Shown: in pieces, positions 33,584 through 40,007 of the stretch | Layout of the letters: each line of letters begins with the position of its first letter | Position numbering within the stretch: position 1 is the stretch's first letter | Assembly (NCBI GenBank): GCA_013815325.1 | Contig: JACDGM010000036.1 | Span: forward strand, 1 to 40,007 | Length of the DNA stretch: 40,007 bases | Reading direction: 5' to 3' | Source of the DNA: Chthoniobacterales bacterium | Lineage (GTDB): Bacteria > Verrucomicrobiota > Verrucomicrobiia > Chthoniobacterales > UBA10450 | Notes under the pieces: generated by a model | What the model was told of the DNA's origin: nothing | What the model saw: the letters and a program-made list of their open reading frames with translations, nothing else | The model's database searches: none | Position numbers and translations under genes: made by a program

Positions 33584-34036
33584 TTACCGCAGAAAGCGCG
33601 CGAGGTTTTCCTCTTCCCACTGGCGGGCGCGCCGGTAGCTCGGGAACGTTTTTTCCCGGCGATAGAACTCGTCCGTGTGCACCCGGCGCCGGCCCGACGC
33701 GTCCGTTTCATCCGGCACAACCGAGTGCAGCATCTCGTGGTAAAGCACATATTCCAAAAACCAGCGCGGGACGAACGGCTGATCGAGCAACGGATGAATT
33801 CGAATGACGCGGTCCTCTTCCTGGATCGTGCCGAAGATGAAGTACTCCTTCGGCCGCTGCCGCCGCCGCCGGCCCCACATGACGTTGTATCCGCGCAGAC
33901 GGCCGCGAAAATGACGCGCGTTCACGCGCTCGAAAATCTGGCGTAGATCGAAGTAGCGTCCTTCATGGCGAAGATTCAGATGCCGCTGCATCGGCAGGGT
34001 CGGCCGAGACAATTTTCGTTTCGTTTTTTTCGCCAT
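33584..34036 (-). CDS. SprT-like zinc metalloprotease-domain protein
   Basis: From Met 34036 (MAKKTKRKLS) the protein has 150 aa; the frame continues upstream to 34120 without conserved sequence. The SprT-like fold is shown by FDLRQIFERVNARHFRGRL, GYNVMWGRRRR, IRIHPLLDQPFVPRWFLEYVLYHEMLHSV (HExxH zinc site) and a later His in RVHTDEFYRREKTFP as probable third ligand. SprT/Spartan domains cut DNA-protein crosslinks in eukaryotes; bacterial members are mostly uncharacterised. The arginine-rich N-terminal half suggests nucleic-acid contact. It is convergent with the cdaA operon. Confidence 0.82.
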   Translation of the reverse strand: MAKKTKRKLSRPTLPMQRHLNLRHEGRYFDLRQIFERVNARHFRGRLRGYNVMWGRRRRQRPKEYFIFGTIQEEDRVIRIHPLLDQPFVPRWFLEYVLYHEMLHSVVPDETDASGRRRVHTDEFYRREKTFPSYRRARQWEEENLARFLR

Positions 34037-34196
34037 GGGGAAATTCGCGAGGGGCCACGGAAATTTAGAAGGCTTTGACCGGCTGACAAGGTTTCGCGTT
34101 GAATCAATTATCAGAAACAATGTAAGCCACTGATTTCGCGAAATTTATAAGCTGGCGCGCGCCGGGATATTCCGCGGCTGGACTTTCGGCCCGTCT

Positions 34197-35351
34197 TTGC
34201 CATCTTACGTGGGCAAGGGTAAAAAGCGCATCTCGATGACCCCGTTTCTCCGCAAATTGCTCGGCCTCAACTGGCTTCTGCTCGTCAACATGCTGGCGCT
34301 CGCGATTTTCGGCATCGTCGCGATCTACAGCGCCACCTATATGCGGCAGGACACGACGGCGCTCGATTTCTGGCGCAAACAAGCCAACTGGGTGGCGGTC
34401 GGTTTTTTCGCCTTTATTGCCACCAGCCTGATCGATTACCGCTGGGTTAAATGGGGCGCGCTCCCGATGTATTTTGCCGGGCTTTGCTTTCTCATCCTGA
34501 CTCGTTTTATCGGCACAAAAGTTTATGGGGCGCGCAGCTGGCTCCATTTCGGGCCGGTAAACTTCCAGCCCGCGCAGCTCGCAGTGGTTGCGGGCATTAT
34601 GGTGCTCGCTCTTTTTCTCAGCCAATTTCGCCAGATGCACCCGATGCTGCGGCTGACTCTTTGCGGCGCCATCGTCGGCGCGCCTTGTTTGCTCATCTTG
34701 ATGCAACCCGACCTCGGCGAGTGCATGATCTGGGGCCCGATCATCCTCGCCCTCCTCTACGTCGGAGGGCTGCCGCTCCGTTATCTCAGCTGCGTCGTTC
34801 TCATCGTGCTCGCCGTCCTCCCGCTCGCCTACACCGCTGTGCTCAAGCCCTATCAACAAGAGCGGATCACCGCGTTCATCAACCCCGATATCGACCGCCA
34901 GGGTTCGGCCTGGGCGATCAACCAGTCGCTTATCGCGATCGGCTCCGGCGGCTGGTCCGGGAAAGGCTTTAAAGCGCCAAACACCCAGATCGAATTGGGA
35001 TTCCTGCCCGCGACGGCTGTGCATAACGACTACATCTTCTCCGCCATCGGCGAGCAATGGGGCTTCGTCGGCGGCCTCGTGCTGCTGAGCGCGTTCGCCT
35101 TGCTCCTCGTGACGTGTCTCTTCGTCGCTTTTACGGCGGGCGACCTCTTCGGCACGCTCCTTGTCATCGGCGTCACCACCCTTGTGTTCACCCATATTTT
35201 TCAGAATGTCGGGATGACGATTTCCCTCCTGCCGATCACCGGCGTGCCGTTGCCGTTGATCAGTTACAGCGGTTCGTTCGCGCTCATGATCATGTTCGGG
35301 CTCGGGCTCGTGAACAGCGTCTGGGTTCATCGAAAAGTACCCGTGCGCTAG
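34197..35351 (+). CDS. rodA: Peptidoglycan polymerase RodA (SEDS family)
   Basis: RodA is the SEDS glycosyltransferase of the elongasome that polymerises lipid II at the inner membrane. The product has about ten membrane helices and the SEDS landmarks IFGIVAIYSATY, WLHFGPVNFQPAQLAVV, LILMQPDLGECMIW (with the essential Asp region), YQQERITAFINPDIDRQGSAWAINQSLIAIGSGG, GFLPATAVHNDYIFSAIGEQWGFVGG and ITGVPLPLISYSGSF. The longest frame starts at TTG 34197 (384 aa). GTG 34209 and ATG 34236 are plausible, the last giving a more typical N-terminus. No mre or PBP2 gene adjoins. A long antisense frame over this gene is a compositional artefact. Confidence 0.93.
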   Translation: MPSYVGKGKKRISMTPFLRKLLGLNWLLLVNMLALAIFGIVAIYSATYMRQDTTALDFWRKQANWVAVGFFAFIATSLIDYRWVKWGALPMYFAGLCFLILTRFIGTKVYGARSWLHFGPVNFQPAQLAVVAGIMVLALFLSQFRQMHPMLRLTLCGAIVGAPCLLILMQPDLGECMIWGPIILALLYVGGLPLRYLSCVVLIVLAVLPLAYTAVLKPYQQERITAFINPDIDRQGSAWAINQSLIAIGSGGWSGKGFKAPNTQIELGFLPATAVHNDYIFSAIGEQWGFVGGLVLLSAFALLLVTCLFVAFTAGDLFGTLLVIGVTTLVFTHIFQNVGMTISLLPITGVPLPLISYSGSFALMIMFGLGLVNSVWVHRKVPVR

Positions 35352-35368
35352 GAGGCCGCAGCTGCTGC

Positions 35369-35397
35369 CGTAGGTCCTATGCGTCGTAGGTCCTATG
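35369..35397. repeat. 13-bp direct repeat between rodA and secG
   Basis: CGTAGGTCCTATG occurs at 35369-35381 and again at 35385-35397, separated by three bases, in the leader of secG. GTAGGTCCTA is itself nearly palindromic. It might be a tandem binding site; there is no other evidence. Confidence 0.55.
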
Positions 35398-35435
35398 TGG
35401 ACAAACCCGCCTCTTTCGCCATATTCCCCGTCCCA

Positions 35436-35957
35436 ATGTCGATTCTGATCAACTCCCTGCTGGTTTTTGAGCCGCTCGTCGCGTTGCTCATGATGTTCGT
35501 CATCCTGATGCAGCGCCCAAAAAGCGAAGGGCTCGGGGCGGCTTTCGGCGGCGGAGTCACGGAGAACATTTTCGGCGCGCAGACGACCAATGTTTTGACG
35601 ACGATCACAACCTGGTTGGCGAGCATTTTCTTTATCACAGTGCTCCTCTTGTCGGTCCTCTACGCGCACAAGGGAGTCGCCAGTTCCGATGTGCGCCGGG
35701 AACTGATGAAAACTTCCGCAGCGCAGAAGGCGACCAGCTCGCTGCCCGCTAAAGCCGCCAGCCCGCTGCCCGTGAAAGCGGCCGCTCAAGGCGCCGCAGC
35801 TGACGCCAAAGCGCAACTCAATCCCGTCCCGAAGGGCACGGCCCCGGCGGTCGGAAGTGCATCGTCTCCCTCTGCGGCCGCAGCGGCGGTCGGAGTTGTG
35901 CCCGCCGGCGCACCGGTCGCTCCTGCCGCGACCGCGAGTCCCGGCGCCACGCCCTAA
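35436..35957 (+). CDS. secG: Preprotein translocase subunit SecG
   Basis: SecG is the small SecYEG channel subunit. From ATG 35436 the protein has 173 aa. The first 80 carry the family: two membrane segments with VFEPLVALLMMFVILMQRPKSEGLGAAFGGG and NVLTTITTWLASIFFITVLLLSVLY. The remaining 90 residues are a low-complexity Ala/Pro/Lys/Ser tail, much longer than usual, that should face the periplasm or cytoplasm depending on topology. The TAA stop is part of the octamer at 35953-35960, and apt begins 13 bp later, so the two are probably cotranscribed. The open frame extends to 35379 through repeat sequence; the later ATG is preferred. Confidence 0.9.
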   Translation: MSILINSLLVFEPLVALLMMFVILMQRPKSEGLGAAFGGGVTENIFGAQTTNVLTTITTWLASIFFITVLLLSVLYAHKGVASSDVRRELMKTSAAQKATSSLPAKAASPLPVKAAAQGAAADAKAQLNPVPKGTAPAVGSASSPSAAAAAVGVVPAGAPVAPAATASPGATP

Positions 35958-35970
35958 CGAGGGCCCGGCC

Positions 35971-36501
35971 ATGGTTGCTGACTCGATCGATCGGCTGCGC
36001 GCGGCGGTGCGCGACGTGCCAAACTTTCCCAGACACGGCATCGTTTTCAAAGACATCACCCCGATTCTGATCGACGCCACGCTCTTCCGCGATTCGATCG
36101 ATTGTTTCCTTGATAGATGCCGCTCGCTAACGGTGGATAAGGTGGTCGGAATCGATGCGCGCGGGTTTCTCTTTGGTTCGGCGGTGGCTTACGCGTCGGG
36201 AGTCGGGTTCGTCCCGATCCGTAAAAAAGGAAAGCTTCCATTTAAAACCGCGAGCGCTGCTTACTCGCTCGAATATGGCGACGCGGAGATGGAGATGCAT
36301 ATCGACAGCATCGAACCCGGCGAGAAAATCGTGCTCATCGATGACTTACTCGCGACCGGCGGCACCTCAGCGGCCGCGGCGGCGCTCATCCGCAAAGCGG
36401 GTGGCGAGTTGCTCGAAGCGCAATTCTTGATCGAGCTCGAGTTTCTCGATGGCCGGCCGAAGCTCGAGCCGACGCCCGTGGTGTCGTTCCTGAAATATTA
36501 A
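35971..36501 (+). CDS. apt: Adenine phosphoribosyltransferase
   Basis: APRT salvages adenine to AMP using PRPP. From ATG 35971 the protein has 176 aa, family-typical. Signatures are VRDVPNFPRHGIVFKDITPIL at the N-terminus, VVGIDARGFLFGSAVAYASGVGFVPIRKKGKLP, YSLEYGDAEMEMH and the PRPP loop IVLIDDLLATGGTS. The frame runs open upstream into secG, but the conserved N-terminus fixes the start. It follows secG by 13 bp and ends at a long inverted repeat shared with the convergent VOC-protein gene. Confidence 0.96.
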   Translation: MVADSIDRLRAAVRDVPNFPRHGIVFKDITPILIDATLFRDSIDCFLDRCRSLTVDKVVGIDARGFLFGSAVAYASGVGFVPIRKKGKLPFKTASAAYSLEYGDAEMEMHIDSIEPGEKIVLIDDLLATGGTSAAAAALIRKAGGELLEAQFLIELEFLDGRPKLEPTPVVSFLKY

Positions 36502-36588
36502 GACAGGATTAACGGGATTTACAGGATTAGGAATGAGCAAAGGCAAAGGCTCTTAGTCTTCAATCCTGAAAATCCTGTTAATCCTGTC
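36502..36588. repeat. Inverted repeat of AGGATT/AATCCT units between convergent genes
   Basis: GACAGGATTAACGGGATTT and ACAGGATTAG on the left face AATCCTGAAAATCCTGTTAA and TCCTGTC on the right, enclosing about 30 bp. The right arm reaches into the stop codon of the VOC gene (36587-36589). It can fold into a long AU-containing hairpin from either strand and likely terminates both apt and the VOC gene. Confidence 0.8.
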
Positions 36589-36979
36589 AGCGTTTCCCGT
36601 TCTGCACAGAAAGCTCCCAGCGGTAGCCATCAAGGTCACGGAACCAAATACCCATGTGCTTCGAGCCGGGGGCTTCCGGTCCGATCTCGTCACCCCGGTC
36701 TTCCACTTTGACCTTTAGCTTTTTCAGATGGGCCAGCGCTTTGCGCAGGGCTGCCATGTTCGTTAGGTGAAACGACATGTGCCCGAGAGTCTTCGGTCGC
36801 GGCTTTCCCTTGTGCAGCGCGATGGTCACGTTCCGGTTGCCGACCGCGATTCCTTTGTCGAACTCGAACTGCTTTTCAAAGCCCAAGGCGCTCTGAAACC
36901 ATTTCGCGCTCTTTTTCGGCGAGCGCACGGAGAGTCCGAAGTGGCCGACGGTGCCGACGGTGAATTGAGTTTTCATCAT
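36587..36979 (-). CDS. VOC superfamily (glyoxalase-like) protein
   Basis: A 130-aa single-domain protein with two beta-alpha-beta3 modules: GTVGHFGLSVRSPKKSAKWFQSALGF in the first half and KTLGHMSFHLTNMAALRKALAHLKK to the C-terminal HMGIWFRDLDGYRWELSV in the second. Candidate metal ligands are His in GHFGL, His in GHMSFH and Glu in WELSV, as in glyoxalase I and fosfomycin-resistance proteins. Substrate is unknown. Two adjacent Met codons (36979, 36976) could start it. Its stop codon overlaps the intergenic inverted repeat, and one octamer codes LTN. Confidence 0.85.
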   Translation of the reverse strand: MMKTQFTVGTVGHFGLSVRSPKKSAKWFQSALGFEKQFEFDKGIAVGNRNVTIALHKGKPRPKTLGHMSFHLTNMAALRKALAHLKKLKVKVEDRGDEIGPEAPGSKHMGIWFRDLDGYRWELSVQNGKR

Positions 36980-37083
36980 CTATTCTACGGTTCTTGGTGG
37001 GCGGGCGGTTGGAGATAAAATATTAAAGGCAGGCGGTGAGGCCGGATGAGATAGTATATGCGGCATGTCCCCTATCAGGCACG

Positions 37084-37803
37084 ATGAGCAGCGACTTTAA
37101 GGAACTGGATTTCCGCGAGACGCCGCTGGGCCAACTGAGCCTGCGCCGGCGCCGTGTGCTGTCGTTAGGCGGCATGGAGGTTTATGAAGTGCAACTGGGC
37201 GACGCCTTCCTGATGTCGAGCTTGTTTCATGAGGTCGAGGTGGCACTTGCTCACCTCGGGCTAGGCGAATTGGAAGGAGCGTCATGGGACGTGGTCGTGG
37301 GGGGGCTGGGGCTTGGCTACACCGCGGTGGCGGCTCTCGAGCATCACGACGTAGCATCGCTTCTTATCGTCGACGCCTTGCAGCCGGTGATCGAATGGCA
37401 TCAAAACGCGCTCGTGCCGCTCGGCGAGAAGCTGACGGGCGATCCCCGCTGCCGGCTATTGCATGCCGACTTTTTTGCGCGCGCGAAATCAAGGGACGGG
37501 TTCGATCCGGAGCAGCCGGGCAGACTGTTTCACGCGGTGCTCTTGGATATCGATCATTCACCGCGCAGCCTCCTGCATCCGAGTAATGCCGCTTTCTATG
37601 AAGCGGAAGGTCTGCGCGCGCTCTCGGCACACTTACACCCTGGCGGCGTTTTTGCGCTCTGGTCTGATGACCCGCCGGATGATGATTTTCTCGACGTGCT
37701 CGGCAGCGTTTTCGCCACCGTCCGCGCTCACATCGTCAGCTTTCCCAATCCGCTCCTGGAAGGGACTTCTGAAAGCACTGTCTATGTCGCGTGCAAGGCG
37801 TGA
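37084..37803 (+). CDS. Spermidine synthase-like SAM-binding protein
   Basis: From ATG 37084 (MSSDFKELDFRETPLGQLSLRR) the protein has 239 aa. It resembles the methyltransferase-fold part of spermidine synthases: the nucleotide-binding region VVGGLGLGYTAVAALEHHDVASLLIVDALQPVIEWHQNAL, then CRLLHADFFAR and the acidic AVLLDIDHSPRSLLHPSNAAFY, which replaces the usual D-D catalytic stretch. Whether it makes polyamines is doubtful; many such homologues are uncharacterised SAM-dependent enzymes. An upstream in-frame ATG at 37036 is less likely. It contains the last exact octamer of the window, coding SLG. Confidence 0.78.
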   Translation: MSSDFKELDFRETPLGQLSLRRRRVLSLGGMEVYEVQLGDAFLMSSLFHEVEVALAHLGLGELEGASWDVVVGGLGLGYTAVAALEHHDVASLLIVDALQPVIEWHQNALVPLGEKLTGDPRCRLLHADFFARAKSRDGFDPEQPGRLFHAVLLDIDHSPRSLLHPSNAAFYEAEGLRALSAHLHPGGVFALWSDDPPDDDFLDVLGSVFATVRAHIVSFPNPLLEGTSESTVYVACKA

Positions 37804-37833
37804 CTCGGTTCAGCGACTGAGCGGCCAGAGCAA

Positions 37834-38868
37834 CTAACGAATCTTGCCTTCGATCAAGCTGAAGGGCGACATCGTGGGAAGGATGCGAGTTAATCCTAAC
37901 CCGGCTAACTCGTAGAGCGCCTCGTATTCACCCGCGGTCCGCTCCTTCCCGCCTTCCATGATCATCATCTGGAGATCGAGGATTTTCGAAGGACTCGGTT
38001 CGTTTCCTTCGGGCACGACCATTTCGATGGTGAGGACGCGGCCATCCGGTTTCATGGCGGCGCGGATGTTGCGCAGAATCTGCAGGCTCTTCGCGTCGTC
38101 CCAATCGTGAATGATATGCTTCATCGTGTAGAGATCGGCGCCCGGTGTTACGGACTGGAAGAAATCGCCCGCGGCGAGTTCCACGCGATCGCGCACGCCT
38201 TCGCGATCGAGTAACTCTCCACAGCCGACGAGGACGTCCGGCAGATCGAAAAGGATACCGCGCATTTTCGGGTTGCGTTTGAGTATCGCGGCAAGGAGCA
38301 ATCCATGGCCTCCCGCAACCTCGACCACCGTACTCGTGCGCGAGAAGTCATAAGCTTCCGCGATGGCTGGAGCGACCGCGGCCGACAGCCCCGTCATGGC
38401 TCGATTAAAGACCGCACCGAGGGCGGGCTGCGCGGTGAAATAAGCGAATGAGTCCATGCCATAGAGTTTGTGCTGGGCGGCGTTGCCGGTCATGACGCAA
38501 TGCATGAGTTCGCCCCAGTTCCGCCACTGCCAGTCTTCGGCAAACATGACAGCGAGATCGCGCATCGAGCCGGGCACATCCCGCCGCAATAACTGAGAGA
38601 TCGGCGTCAGCTCGAAACGGTGGTCGTGCGTTTCGGAAAAGATGCCCGCGCTCGCGAGTGTGCGCAGCAGGCGATAAAGCGAAGGCTCGTTCGCGCCGGT
38701 TTGGGTGGCGAGATCTGCGGCGGTCTGCGGCTGAGCCGCCAAGAGATCGGGCACGCCGAGCTTGGTGGCGACGCAGAGACTACGCTGCATCAAGGCGCCC
38801 CAGAGCATCTGGGCGAGAGTTACTTCCGGAGGCGGCGCATGGACGGCTGAAGAGGCTGGTGGTTGCAT
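37834..38868 (-). CDS. O-methyltransferase (family 2, hydroxyneurosporene/AOMT-like)
   Basis: From Met 38868 (MQPPASSAVHAPPPEV) the protein has 344 aa; the open frame continues to 39015 without family sequence. The N-terminal dimerisation winged helix is visible in LAQMLWGALMQRSLCVATKLGVPDLLA and EPSLYRLLRTLASAGIF. The SAM site is TVVEVAGGHGLLLAAILKRNP, followed by GILFDLPDV, RVELAAGDFF and the catalytic-base segment YTMKHIIHDWDD, ending with GLGLTRILPTMSPFSLIEG. These enzymes methylate hydroxyl groups on phenolic or polyketide-like small molecules; substrate is unknown. No exact octamer occurs in it. Confidence 0.9.
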   Translation of the reverse strand: MQPPASSAVHAPPPEVTLAQMLWGALMQRSLCVATKLGVPDLLAAQPQTAADLATQTGANEPSLYRLLRTLASAGIFSETHDHRFELTPISQLLRRDVPGSMRDLAVMFAEDWQWRNWGELMHCVMTGNAAQHKLYGMDSFAYFTAQPALGAVFNRAMTGLSAAVAPAIAEAYDFSRTSTVVEVAGGHGLLLAAILKRNPKMRGILFDLPDVLVGCGELLDREGVRDRVELAAGDFFQSVTPGADLYTMKHIIHDWDDAKSLQILRNIRAAMKPDGRVLTIEMVVPEGNEPSPSKILDLQMMIMEGGKERTAGEYEALYELAGLGLTRILPTMSPFSLIEGKIR

Positions 38869-39027
38869 AGCGGGCGATGTTTCCTTAGTTCGGACCGGGT
38901 GAAATGTAAATCGCCCGTCTTCTGCGTGGCGGGTACGGTTGCATCGGGCATTGCGCCGAGGCAACAAGCGCGTTTCTTGCTCCGCATCGCGCATGACTGT
39001 CATGGCGCCGTCCACCGTTGCAAAAGA

Positions 39028-39675
39028 ATGATCTCCAGCCGTAAAAACTATTGGTCCCGCCTCAGCGCACTCGTATTGGCGACGCTGATCGTGCTCCAGG
39101 TTTGCGTCTCATCGGCGCAAGCGCGCCGCAACGAAGAGCCGGTCGTCTTCGCCAAGTCGGCCGAAGACCCGGTGCTGCGGCATCGCGTCGCGACCCTCGC
39201 CCCCGGCGTGGACCCTGAAGAGGCGCGACTGGCCGTCTCTACCGCCTACACGACCGGGCGAGAGCTGGCGCGCAAATGGCGCGTGCTCTGGCCGCCGGGC
39301 CTGCAGAATTTCCTCGTGAATACGGGAGCACGAAAAGGCGGACTCTGTTTTCAATGGGCCACCGAGCTCCTCATCCGCCTCGATGCCTTGCAACTCAAGA
39401 CGCTCGAACTCCATTGGGCGGAATCCTATCCGGGGACGGCAAGCGAGCACAACGTGATCGTAGTCACGGGCAAGGGCCAGCCCTTCTCTCAAGGGATTCT
39501 CTTCGATAACTGGCGCTACTCTGGGCGTCTTGCCTGGGGCCCGGTAAACGGTGATCCGGAATACGAATGGAAGGAGAACCAGGTAGAGCTGACGGGTCGT
39601 CTGGCCCGGATTAGGAGCGAGAGCGCGCACCGGCCAAAAACCGCCGCGAAGACTGAAACCAGCGCGGGCTTGTAA
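39028..39675 (+). CDS. Secreted protein with a possible Cys-His-Asp/Asn site, unknown function
   Basis: From ATG 39028 (MISSRKNYWSRLSALVL) the protein has 215 aa with a signal peptide ending near SSAQA. The frame is open upstream to 38863 over the divergent methyltransferase's leader. The middle has GGLCFQWATELL, then HWAESYPGTASEHNVIVVTG and GILFDNWRYSGRLAWGPV. The order Cys, then His, then Asp-Asn-Trp, each in a short hydrophobic strand, looks like the catalytic layout of papain- or transglutaminase-like cysteine hydrolases, but I do not recognise a named family. Probably periplasmic. Confidence 0.7.
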   Translation: MISSRKNYWSRLSALVLATLIVLQVCVSSAQARRNEEPVVFAKSAEDPVLRHRVATLAPGVDPEEARLAVSTAYTTGRELARKWRVLWPPGLQNFLVNTGARKGGLCFQWATELLIRLDALQLKTLELHWAESYPGTASEHNVIVVTGKGQPFSQGILFDNWRYSGRLAWGPVNGDPEYEWKENQVELTGRLARIRSESAHRPKTAAKTETSAGL

Positions 39676-39720
39676 CTGTGCAGGGTCCTAATAGGAATCG
39701 AATTGCGGTGCGCGACGGAA

Positions 39721-39853
39721 GAAGGGCATCCTGCCTGTCTCGGCCGACGGCCCTCCAGTCTGTCGGCTCAAGCGGCAGGCAAGATGCCTGCTCGCCAGAA
39801 CAGGCTCGCCGCAGCGAGTCCGTGCGTTGGCGGACTGGGAGCCTATCTTCCGC
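39721..39853. repeat. Intergenic inverted repeat, family B
   Basis: Nested palindromes include GGGCATCCTGCCTGTC, GGCAGGCAAGATGCCTGC and GGCGGACTGGGAGCC, matching the units at 4253-4345 and 27169-27275. It fills the gap before the lipoprotein gene at the right edge. Confidence 0.7.
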
Positions 39854-39854
39854 C

Positions 39855-40007
39855 GTGACCTTTCCGATTCGCTTCCTCTGCCTGGGCATCGCAATTCTTT
39901 GCACGAGTTGCACGAGCATGAGGGTAGCGGAGTTTGAGGGCGGACGGCCTATCCTGGATCCGGCGGCATTTTTCACCGGCCAAGCCAGCTCATCCGGAGT
40001 CATGGAG
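39855..40007 (+). CDS. DUF3833-like lipoprotein, N-terminal part (runs off the window)
   Basis: Fifty-one codons are visible from GTG 39855. The N-terminus is a lipoprotein signal: MTFPIRFLCLGIAILCTSC, with Cys in a lipobox-like setting (ILC or CTSC). It continues MRVAEFEGGRPILDPAAFF and TGQASSSGVME. The F-G-x-P-x-L-x-x-x-x-FF-x-G pattern resembles the start of DUF3833 proteins, which are lipid-linked and of unknown function. The assignment rests on this short stretch, so it is tentative. The upstream DNA is family B repeat. Confidence 0.6.
   Translation, partial: MTFPIRFLCLGIAILCTSCTSMRVAEFEGGRPILDPAAFFTGQASSSGVME

Noticed and set aside
34104..36080. 658-codon open frame on the minus strand across rodA, secG and the apt start
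   Set aside because: It is antisense to three well-supported genes, is His/Arg/Glu/Asp-rich with no recognisable domain, and is explained by GC-rich codon structure leaving the opposite strand open.

Overview
The window is about 40 kb of GC-rich bacterial chromosome, densely coded on both strands, and looks like core genome rather than a phage, plasmid or island. The gene set points to a free-living, outer-membrane-bearing aerobe. It includes TamA/TamB-type outer-membrane assembly, hppD-hmgA tyrosine catabolism, a CdaA diadenylate cyclase, a GH57 glucan branching enzyme, a small PUR-domain protein and a long tandem nucleoside diphosphate kinase. I suspect Verrucomicrobiota, near Chthoniobacterales/Spartobacteria. 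This rests on gene style and family resemblance only; no 16S rRNA or ribosomal marker is present.

Layout: 0-4.3 kb carries mnmA, cutA, a CstB-like persulfide dioxygenase/rhodanese and a sulfite-oxidase-family enzyme (sulfur handling). 4.4-7.9 kb is a minus-strand run of a GH57 glucan branching enzyme, a secreted protein and an RNase H-fold exonuclease. 8.0-12.4 kb has an aspartate aminotransferase, a two-domain NDK, prmA and a DAHP synthase, followed by tRNA-Arg(ACG). 12.7-18.6 kb has a small membrane protein, a dienelactone hydrolase, a delta-60 repeat protein, an enoyl-reductase-like MDR enzyme, a cation diffusion facilitator, a nucleosidase and a membrane-anchored protein. 18.7-24.8 kb is a tamB-tamA operon. 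24.8-29.1 kb is hppD-hmgA followed by folE and a gene made of three fused PTPS domains, which together suggest aromatic amino-acid catabolism with its own pterin supply. 29.2-33.5 kb has a PUR-domain protein, rnr, folP, cdaA and a tiny CdaR-like peptide. 33.6-40 kb has a SprT-like protein, rodA, secG, apt, a VOC protein, a spermidine-synthase-like protein, an O-methyltransferase, a secreted Cys/His protein and the start of a DUF3833-like lipoprotein.

The most striking signal is not a gene. The non-palindromic octamer CCTAACGA (reverse complement TCGTTAGG), usually extended to GCCTAACGA, occurs 53 times by my hand count; about one is expected by chance. It lies mostly inside coding regions and in all reading frames, so it imprints recurring peptides (PNE/PND, LT, SLG, VR). 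It also supplies the stop codon of eight genes. Its density of about 1.3 per kb resembles that of the DNA uptake sequences of Neisseria. It is a good candidate for an undescribed genome-wide signal such as an uptake, recombination or segregation motif. Two families of longer intergenic inverted repeats and a heptanucleotide tandem array are also present.
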